A stretch of 64,000 nucleotides of DNA from CAVVXN01 sp963772585 (GTDB lineage: Bacteria > Planctomycetota > PLA2 > JAEUHO01), in the NCBI GenBank assembly GCA_963772585.1, contig CAVYXV010000007.1, positions 434,001 through 498,000 on the forward strand, read 5' to 3'. The position numbers and the translations under genes were made by a program. Under the pieces are notes generated by a model. It did not search any database, was not told the DNA's origin, and worked only from the letters and a program-made list of their open reading frames with translations. Each line of letters begins with the position of its first letter. The first letter of the stretch is position 1. This document shows, one piece after another, positions 57,933-64,000 of this stretch.

Positions 57933-60245
57933 CTACCGGCCCAGGGCGAGGATGGCCTGTGCGACCTGCTCCCGGCGGTGCTCGATGGCGCGGCCGTCGG
58001 GGGCGAAGGCCGTGAGGCTCTCGCTGATCGCGGCGGGGACGGACAGGAGGGGGGCGTAGCGTTCGGCGGCCGCGGTGTCGCCGCGCGCGCGGGCGGCGTC
58101 GAGGCGCCGGCGGAGCATCGCCAGGTACTCATGGTCCTCGATGCCGTCGCGGAGGTGTTCCCAGCGGATCGAATCCACCGGGCCCTCCAGCACCGGACCT
58201 TCGTGCGCGGGGTCGAAGCACGCGGGCGGGGGGTAGAGGAAGCGGCCGTCGCCGTTGCCCCAGGGGTGGTGCTCGCCCGGCGCCGCGCCGTAGCCCGACG
58301 TCCAACTCATCGGGTCCTCGTAGGGGTCCTGCGGGTGGCGGGGGTCCGGGTAGGCCGCGGTGCTGTTCCAGTAGTTCGTCTGCCAGACGAGCAGGCCGTC
58401 GAGGCGGCGCTGCCACGTCTGCCAGGCCCAGAGGCGCATCTCCGGGGCGGCGTGGTCGATGAAGAGGCCCGCGTAGGGCGCCTTGGGCGCCGTGCAGACG
58501 TACCACCAGAAGCGTTCGCCCGTGGCGCGTCGGGCCTCGATCCGGTCCGCGTCGTACTCGGGCGTGAGGCAGCACCAGATGTCGGGGGCGCCGACGAGCC
58601 CCGGCTCCACCTGCTCGGTCAGCATGCGCGCCAGGCCCGGCGCCGCCGCCTGGAGCCTCCCGAAGCGCTCGCGGACGACGTCGTACTGCTCGGGGCCGGG
58701 CTCGTCGAAGAAGTAGACGTAGGCGCGGTCGAGCCAGCCGCGCTGCGCAAGGTGGTCCTGCAACCCCTTCGCGTAGCTTCCGAGCAGTAGGGGGTATTCG
58801 GGCGTGTCCGGGCCGAACCCGAGGAGGTTCGGCTCGACCGCGTCGAAGAAGGAGCCGCCTCCGAGCCCCGGCACGGGGACGCGGAACGAATTGAAGTGGT
58901 CCTGGTCGATCGCCTTCGCCATCGCGCGGTCCCACGCGTCGAAGTCGAAGACCACGCGGAGCGCGTCCGGCGACGCGACGGGCTCCGTGCGACGCACCGG
59001 CTCGAAGTCGCCTCCGGCGACCAGTTCCTCGCCCGTCGCCGCGTCCTCGACGGACACGTCGTCGAGCCACGCGAGACCGATGCCCTCGCCGTGCTCGGTC
59101 CAGGGCGTCGGGCGCGCGAAGAATCGTACGAAGCGGGCCGCGGGCGGGAACGCGTCGATGCGGCCCTCCCAGGATTGCCAGCGGCCCGTCCCGGCGAGTT
59201 TCAGGTCGAGGTTCTTCCCCGAGAGCCAGTGGTGGTCGGCGTCGTAGTGGTTGCAGGAGAATTGGATCGTCTGGTGGGGGAGCGCGGTGCGGAACCAGAG
59301 TCGCACCACGAAGCCGCGGGGCGGGATGGCGACGAACGGGCCGTAGCCCAGGGTGACGTTCTCGTCGGGACGGTCGTCGAAGAGGACGCACGCGCCCTCG
59401 CCCGCGTGGACCTCGTTGCCGACGATCCGCAGGTTCTCCCAGTCGTCGGCCGGCGCGTGCGGCGGGCGCACCTTCGGCCACGTCACGCGAAACGGGTCGA
59501 GCGGGGCCGGGTCGTAGGGCGACACGCGGTGCTTTGCGAAATCCTCGAGGTAGAGGTCGAGGACCTTCCGCCGGTCGGCCTCCGTCGCGAGACGCTGGTA
59601 GCGGAAGACCTCGGCGGCCGAGAAGCCGAACGCGGTGGTGAGCGTCGTCTCCGCGGGCAGGTCGAAGTCCCAGACGGTGACCTCCAGCGGGACGGTCGCC
59701 GTCGCCCCGACGGCCGCGAGGCGGATCGCGCCGCGGTACGTCCCCGCCGGCTGTCCGGCCGGCGCCGTGACGCGGATCCAGAACGCCTGGGCGCGGTCGG
59801 CCGGGAGGTCCACCGGCTCCGTCAGCGGAAGCAGCGGGTCGGGCCACGGGCCCGGCGCCCCCGCGGCGTCGGTCGGGTGTTCGATCAAGACCGTTCCCAC
59901 GCGGAGGACCTCCACGTGGTCGTCGCCGAGGCGCGCGCCGCCGGGACCGGCGAGCGCCGGGGCGGTGATTCGCAGCCCGTGGACCGGCGCCTCGGGACGC
60001 AGGACCAACGGGGCGGCTTCCGTTTCGCGACGGGCCAGGCGGACGCGGACGGCCTCGCCCCGCGCCTCGGGCGGGAGGGCGTCGGGTCGGACCTTCGCGG
60101 CGCTGGAGGGCGCCCACCAGACCGTTCCCAGCGGGGAGGGCACGGCGAGGCATTCGCCGCTTCGGGCGGGCGCTTCGCCCGCGTCCGGCGCCGCCGCGAA
60201 GGCGCCCGTCGCGACCACGAGGACCACGGCCCACAGAACCCGCAT
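57933..60245 (-). CDS. Exported glycoside-hydrolase-like protein (DUF4091/GH123 type)
   Basis: The 770-residue product has a signal peptide (LWAVVLVVATGAFAAAPDAG). A beta-rich N-terminal part with GTYRGAIRLAAVGATATVPL precedes a catalytic barrel containing RAYVYFFDEPGPEQYDVVRE, an Asp-Glu pair of the kind used by GH123 beta-N-acetylgalactosaminidases, and TGERFWWYVCTAPKAPYAG. The C-terminus has IRWEHLRDGIEDHEYLAMLR, the DUF4091 signature. A galactose-binding-like insert lies between. It probably hydrolyses an extracellular glycan. ATG 60245 is preferred because a longer start would overlap the divergent STAS gene. Confidence 0.84.
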   Translation of the reverse strand: MRVLWAVVLVVATGAFAAAPDAGEAPARSGECLAVPSPLGTVWWAPSSAAKVRPDALPPEARGEAVRVRLARRETEAAPLVLRPEAPVHGLRITAPALAGPGGARLGDDHVEVLRVGTVLIEHPTDAAGAPGPWPDPLLPLTEPVDLPADRAQAFWIRVTAPAGQPAGTYRGAIRLAAVGATATVPLEVTVWDFDLPAETTLTTAFGFSAAEVFRYQRLATEADRRKVLDLYLEDFAKHRVSPYDPAPLDPFRVTWPKVRPPHAPADDWENLRIVGNEVHAGEGACVLFDDRPDENVTLGYGPFVAIPPRGFVVRLWFRTALPHQTIQFSCNHYDADHHWLSGKNLDLKLAGTGRWQSWEGRIDAFPPAARFVRFFARPTPWTEHGEGIGLAWLDDVSVEDAATGEELVAGGDFEPVRRTEPVASPDALRVVFDFDAWDRAMAKAIDQDHFNSFRVPVPGLGGGSFFDAVEPNLLGFGPDTPEYPLLLGSYAKGLQDHLAQRGWLDRAYVYFFDEPGPEQYDVVRERFGRLQAAAPGLARMLTEQVEPGLVGAPDIWCCLTPEYDADRIEARRATGERFWWYVCTAPKAPYAGLFIDHAAPEMRLWAWQTWQRRLDGLLVWQTNYWNSTAAYPDPRHPQDPYEDPMSWTSGYGAAPGEHHPWGNGDGRFLYPPPACFDPAHEGPVLEGPVDSIRWEHLRDGIEDHEYLAMLRRRLDAARARGDTAAAERYAPLLSVPAAISESLTAFAPDGRAIEHRREQVAQAILALGR

Positions 60246-60324
60246 GCCCGCCTCCCGGCCGCGCTCGGCCGCCCATCGTCCGGCGATAGCATCGACGGCG
60301 AACGCATCGCCGAGGAGCTTCGCC

Positions 60325-60678
60325 ATGATCCGGATCGACCGTCAGGAGGGTACGCTGCTCGTCCTGGTCGCGACGGGGAAGCTCCGCGCGGCCGACTACG
60401 ACGCCGTCCTACCCGGCATCGGGAAGCAGATCGCCGACCACGGACGGCTGCGCTGCCTGCTCGACGTTCGCGGCCTCGAGGGCCTGGAGCCCAGGGCGTG
60501 GCTCGAGGAGGCGCGGTTCGACTGGGAGCACCGGCGCGACTTCGAGCGCTGCGCGGTGCTCGGGGATCGCAGCTGGGAGCGCCTCGCCACGCAACTCTCC
60601 GCCCCGCTCTTCAGCGGCGAGGTCCGGTACTACGACGCCGACCACGCGGAGGACGCCCTCCATTGGGTGGAGGGCTGA
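60325..60678 (+). CDS. SpoIIAA-like (STAS fold) protein
   Basis: The 117-residue product starts MIRIDRQEGTLLVLVATGKL, followed by DYDAVLPGIGKQIADHGRLR, LLDVRGLEGLEPRAWLEEA and FERCAVLGDRSWERLATQLS, the pattern of the SpoIIAA-like (DUF3478) family with a STAS fold. No conserved phosphorylatable Ser is evident at the usual site. ATG 60325 is chosen. It diverges from the DUF4091 gene by about 80 bases. Confidence 0.82.
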   Translation: MIRIDRQEGTLLVLVATGKLRAADYDAVLPGIGKQIADHGRLRCLLDVRGLEGLEPRAWLEEARFDWEHRRDFERCAVLGDRSWERLATQLSAPLFSGEVRYYDADHAEDALHWVEG

Positions 60679-61001
60679 CGGCCGGGGCGCATCCCGACCG
60701 CGCGGGGGCTCGTCGTCCTCGGGACGCCCGGCGACGGCGTCTACGAGGGGGCGTCCGCGGGCGCCGAGGACACCACCTGGCGTCCCGAGGCCCCGGGCCA
60801 CGCGATCGGGCGCGATCTCACCGCAGGCGCGGAGGAACGGACGCCCCGTGCGAAGCACGCACCGCGACGCGGGCAGAGGGCGATCTGGGACGCCGGGGCG
60901 GCGACGGGCATGGACGGCTCCTCGCTCCGGACGGGCGCATCGTCTCCCCGACGGCGGTGGAAGTCCATGCCGCGAAGGGCGGAGCGGCGTTCCCAGGAGG
61001 G
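60679..61001 (+). other. Gap with no supportable gene
   Basis: These 323 bases have open frames on both strands, but their translations look random and low in hydrophobic order. Nothing resembling a promoter is clear. A strong AGGAGGG ribosome site at 60995-61001 belongs to the next gene. Confidence 0.4.
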
Positions 61002-63251
61002 ATGCGTGCGATCCTCCTTTCCGTTTCCATTTCTGCCTGGGCACTCTTCGCCCTGCCGTCGATTGCCGGCGAGGGATGGGTGTCGCTCGCGCGGGGCGTG
61101 GATCCGACCGATCCCGCCGCCGTCCACGCCGCGCGCCTGTCGGCCGAGGCTGCGGGGGAGGACTTCTGGTTCGTCGAGCAACGGGGAGGACCGCTCCTCG
61201 CCGCGTGCGCGCGGGACCTCTCCGACGCCGAGGTCGCGGCGCTCCTCGACCGGGCAGGCCGCGACGAGGAGGCCCTCGGGGGGCTTGTCGCGAACCTCGC
61301 CGCGCGCGGCGATCTGCCCTCTCGCCTGCTCCGGCGCGATCTCGTGGGGTTCCTCGCCGAGCACCTGTTGCCGACCATCACGCCCATCGCCGAGGACGCC
61401 TTGATCCACGGCGACCCCTCGTTCGCGATCGCGCTCCTCGGCCGGCCCGCGGCGACCGTCTCCTTCGCCTCCTCCCTCGCCGACCTCCCGTACGCGGCGG
61501 GTCCGCGCCTGTTGGCCGACGTCCTCCGCGGCGAGGTCGTGTCCGACGCGGCGACGCGCGCGCGGCTCGGGGAAGTCGTCCCGGACCTCTACAACCGCTA
61601 CGTCGTCCGGCGCCTGGGTCGGGAACGGATCGAAGGCCTCGTGCGTGTCGCGACCACGGACGGGGACGGGGCGCTCAGGGCTCTCGCCGCCCGGCTTCTC
61701 GCCGCGTCGAGCGATCCGGACGCGGACGGCGTGCTCGTGGAGGCGTACACGGGCGCGCGCGGCTGGCGCATCGAGCCGGAGGAGTGGCAGGTGCTCGGGC
61801 GGGACCACGACGTCGTCCCGGGCCTGGAACGCATCGCGACCCGGGATCTGATCGACGTCCTCGAGGGGCTCGTGGCGCGGGGCTTCGTTCGCGCCTCGGG
61901 AGACCCCGACGGCGCGGCGTGGATGGCGGCCGGCATCCGTGGCGTCTGGAGCGCGCAGGAGGATCCGTTCACGCGCGGCCAGCTCCTCCGCCTCCTCGAC
62001 GTCTACGGCGACGCGTTCGTGGCGCAAGACCGGGAGCGGCCCTGGGCGCCGGAGGCGTGGCGGGCGCTTCTCGGCGAGTGGGCGGCGGAAGGGGGCCTGG
62101 CCGCGCGGGTCGCCGCGCGTCGTCGCGCCGACCTCCTGCAGCCGCGGGGCCCGCGGGAGAGCGATCCGCCCCACACGAGCAAGGAGGTGGTCGCGCGGCT
62201 GGGGAGCAGCGTGATCCAGCACCTGCACGACGAAGGACGGACGGACGCGCTGGTGGCGATGCTCGACGACCCGCCCACGACCCATCTGCGCCACGGCCGC
62301 CCCGCCGACGACCTCGAGGGCACGGCGAACCGCGACGAGATGCTCGGATGGCTCTTCCCGCTCCCCGACGTGCGCCCGCGGCTCCTCGACGCGGCGCGCG
62401 TGCTCGCCTGGCCTCCGGAGAACCGGCGGACGTTGGGCGCGCTCGCCGCCGATGCACGGCCGCCGGTGGACCCGGATGCCGTCGCCCCGCTCCTCGCCGA
62501 CGACGCCTTCGCGCTGGGTTGGGCGGAGAAGGGGCTGGAGACCGGACGCGAGGCCCCCTTCCGCTTCGGGGCGGCGCTCGTCGCCGGCACCCTCGAGCGA
62601 CCTGCGCTCCGCGCCGCGTTCGCCGACCGGGACGAGTTCGGCCCGTCGACGCACCTGGCGCCCTACGAGGACGAGGACGGCCGGCCGCGCGCCGCGCCCG
62701 CGATCGAACCGGCGATCCGCGCGGCGCTGCGGACCGTTCTCGCGACGGCAACCGATCCCTACCTCGTGGACGGGGCGGCGCGCGTGCTCGCCCTCGAAGG
62801 CGGGCCCGAGGACGTCGCCGCGTTGCTCGCGAACGCCGCCCGTCTCGACGCCGGGCTCGGCGACCACCGTTCCTCCGTGGGGTACCTCGCCGCGCAGGTG
62901 GGGGACCCCACGCGCCTCGGCCTGCTCCTCGGTTTCGTGGCCTCTCCCGAAGCGCCGCCCGGCGCCGCGGTGGACGTCTTCCGCGCGCTCGTGGACGACC
63001 TCCTCCAGGACACCGCGAACGACCCGGACGAAGAAGCGCGGGTGGCCCCGTTTCGCGCGCAGCTGCTCGACGGGGCGGACGCGCGCCTCGCCGCGTTGCC
63101 CGGCGATCGCGTGGAGGCCTGCCTCCTCGCGTTGATCGATGCCGCGACCGATGCGCCCGCCATCCGCCGCCGCATCGACGCCGTGCTGGACGGCGCGCTC
63201 GCGGCGACGGACGTGCCGGGGGTGCGCGTGCGGGTGGCCGACGCGCGGTAG
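61002..63251 (+). CDS. Large exported helical protein, unknown function
   Basis: The 749-residue product starts with a signal peptide (ILLSVSISAWALFALPSIAG). The rest is almost entirely helical and Ala/Leu/Arg-rich, in a style like HEAT or ARM repeats (DGALRALAARLLAASSDPDA, YLVDGAARVLALEGGPEDVA), but I see no clear catalytic motif. It may be a scaffold in the periplasm. ATG 61002 has an excellent AGGAGG just upstream, which fixes the start. Confidence 0.75.
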   Translation: MRAILLSVSISAWALFALPSIAGEGWVSLARGVDPTDPAAVHAARLSAEAAGEDFWFVEQRGGPLLAACARDLSDAEVAALLDRAGRDEEALGGLVANLAARGDLPSRLLRRDLVGFLAEHLLPTITPIAEDALIHGDPSFAIALLGRPAATVSFASSLADLPYAAGPRLLADVLRGEVVSDAATRARLGEVVPDLYNRYVVRRLGRERIEGLVRVATTDGDGALRALAARLLAASSDPDADGVLVEAYTGARGWRIEPEEWQVLGRDHDVVPGLERIATRDLIDVLEGLVARGFVRASGDPDGAAWMAAGIRGVWSAQEDPFTRGQLLRLLDVYGDAFVAQDRERPWAPEAWRALLGEWAAEGGLAARVAARRRADLLQPRGPRESDPPHTSKEVVARLGSSVIQHLHDEGRTDALVAMLDDPPTTHLRHGRPADDLEGTANRDEMLGWLFPLPDVRPRLLDAARVLAWPPENRRTLGALAADARPPVDPDAVAPLLADDAFALGWAEKGLETGREAPFRFGAALVAGTLERPALRAAFADRDEFGPSTHLAPYEDEDGRPRAAPAIEPAIRAALRTVLATATDPYLVDGAARVLALEGGPEDVAALLANAARLDAGLGDHRSSVGYLAAQVGDPTRLGLLLGFVASPEAPPGAAVDVFRALVDDLLQDTANDPDEEARVAPFRAQLLDGADARLAALPGDRVEACLLALIDAATDAPAIRRRIDAVLDGALAATDVPGVRVRVADAR

Positions 63252-63419
63252 CTACGGTCGCGCAATCGCGGCGCCGCAGGCGGGGGTGAGAACGGCCGTC
63301 GCCGCGGGCAGGATCCAGGCGGTGGTACGGCCGATGCCGGGCATGCGGGACCTCCTCGGGAACGGAGCCCTGGATCGAAGGCCCCGCCCGGGGCCTAGGA
63401 TGCGGCGGAGGAGAAGCCC
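63252..63419 (+). other. Gap between exported protein genes
   Basis: The 168-base gap has a possible 30-codon frame on the minus strand (63252-63344) encoding a hydrophobic stretch, too short and unsupported to call. A GGAGGAGA at 63406-63413 serves ATG 63420. Confidence 0.3.
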
Positions 63420-64000
63420 ATGTCGCACGACCGTGTCGCGAGGATGACGCTCCTGCCGCTCGTCCTCGCCGCTCTCGTCACGGGCCGGTGCGAGGCGAAG
63501 GACGACGCGTCCTCCTCCGACCCCGCGCCGCTCGCGCTCGCGTTCGAGGTCCCGATGCCGGGCGTGCGCGGTCGGATCGACCACCTCGCGCTCGACGCGA
63601 AGGGCCATCGCCTGTTCGTCGCCGCGCTGGGCAACGACACCGTCGAGATCGTGGACCTGGACGCGAAGCAGCGGGTCGCGAGCCTACCCGGGCTCGCCGA
63701 GCCGCAGGGCGTCGCGTGGCTGGCGGCTTCGGGGACGCTCGTCGTCACGACCGGAGGCGGCGCTTCGGCCACGATCTTCTCCGGGCCGACGTTCGGCGAC
63801 CATCGCCGGGTGGCGCTCCGGGACGACCCCGACAACGTGCGCGTGGATGCGGGGGGGGCGCGGGTCTGGATCGGCGAAGGGGGCGGGAGCGGCGGCGCGC
63901 TGGCCGTCCTCGACCCGGCGAAGGGCGAGGTCGTGGCGACCATCGGCGTCGGCGGCCACCCCGAGTCCTTCCAGTTGGAGGAGAAGGGTGATCGCGCCTT
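63420..64000 (+). CDS. YncE/YVTN-like beta-propeller protein, 5' part
   Basis: The first 193 residues are seen; the gene runs off the window. A signal sequence (TLLPLVLAALVTGRCEAKDD) is followed by YVTN-type repeats: RIDHLALDAKGHRLFVAALG, NDTVEIVDLDAKQRVASL, GVAWLAASGTLVVTTGGG and GGALAVLDPAKGEVVATIGV. This fold is a seven-bladed surface or periplasmic propeller. ATG 63420 has GGAGGAGA upstream; ATG 63444 is an alternative that starts at the hydrophobic core. Confidence 0.83.
   Translation, partial: MSHDRVARMTLLPLVLAALVTGRCEAKDDASSSDPAPLALAFEVPMPGVRGRIDHLALDAKGHRLFVAALGNDTVEIVDLDAKQRVASLPGLAEPQGVAWLAASGTLVVTTGGGASATIFSGPTFGDHRRVALRDDPDNVRVDAGGARVWIGEGGGSGGALAVLDPAKGEVVATIGVGGHPESFQLEEKGDRA

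Noticed and set aside
58896..61001. Upstream part of the open frame leading into the 61002 gene
   Set aside because: Antisense to the DUF4091 gene with arginine/glycine-rich random sequence; the signal peptide and AGGAGG at 61002 set the start.
63252..63344. 30-codon hydrophobic frame on the minus strand
   Set aside because: Too short, no ribosome site or family resemblance.
1..64000. CRISPR arrays, rRNA genes, insertion sequences, replication origin
   Set aside because: I looked for regularly spaced repeats, rRNA signatures, transposase motifs and DnaA-box clusters and found none.

Overview
The window is a very GC-rich bacterial chromosome segment. The gene content points to a Gram-negative-type member of the Planctomycetota/PVC group or a close relative; this is an inference, since there is no rRNA. 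KdsA implies Kdo and an LPS-like outer membrane, and there are several lipoproteins and exported proteins. Large exported proteins of HEAT-repeat, CAP, formylglycine-enzyme-like, DUF11, carboxypeptidase-regulatory and GH123/DUF4091 type are common in that group, as is the gene run tpiA-secG-yicC-gmk-rpoZ-coaC. Many gene pairs overlap by ATGA or GTGA, so translation is tightly coupled.

Layout. 1-3.1 kb: the 3' end of a multiheme cytochrome c gene and a PAS-GGDEF-EAL protein. 3.1-6.6 kb (minus): a P-loop NTPase followed by a VorB-type 2-oxoacid:ferredoxin oxidoreductase (ferredoxin-beta fusion, gamma, alpha); beta and alpha together carry four apparent single-base insertions. 6.8-12 kb: membrane protein, Lon-related protease, lipoprotein and GlyRS. 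12-18.2 kb: MerR-like regulator with sigma factor, LysA-KdsA, lipid kinase, and a PPC/DUF296 protein coupled to an apparently inactive ApgM-like protein. 18.2-25.2 kb: FHA-TM-CAP protein, GH3 enzyme, and an exported HEAT protein with an embedded pseudo-receiver, bounded by a good promoter and a good terminator. 25.2-31.4 kb: an accessory-looking stretch with a small Cys protein, FGE-like protein, tRNA-Thr, a direct repeat of the tRNA 3' half around a DUF433/DUF5615 pair, small orphan genes and an RNase HII-like protein. 31.4-47.6 kb (minus): PlsC, DUF11 protein, MazG, SpoIIE-type phosphatase, PgpA, PgsA, RimO, an FtsK paralogue without motor, full FtsK, CoaC, RpoZ, Gmk, YicC, SecG and TpiA. 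47.8-52.2 kb: AroF-type DAHP synthase coupled to SGNH, carbamoyltransferase (frameshifted) and SxtJ-like genes. 52.4-64 kb: beta-propeller lipoprotein, carboxypeptidase-regulatory repeat protein, DUF4091 protein, STAS-like protein, a large exported protein and the start of another beta-propeller protein.

The housekeeping modules fit together as phospholipid synthesis (PlsC, PgsA, PgpA), cell division and DNA translocation (FtsK), nucleotide and RNA functions (Gmk, RpoZ, YicC, MazG), envelope sugar and peptidoglycan precursors (KdsA, LysA, GH3) and fermentative or anaerobic 2-oxoacid oxidation (Vor). The most unusual signals are proteins that keep a familiar fold but have lost its active centre: motorless FtsK, ApgM without catalytic residues, FGE without its first cysteine, a receiver without its aspartate, and an FHA domain without phosphopeptide-binding residues. 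Six apparent single-base frameshifts and one in-frame TGA occur; assembly error and real decay cannot be separated here.
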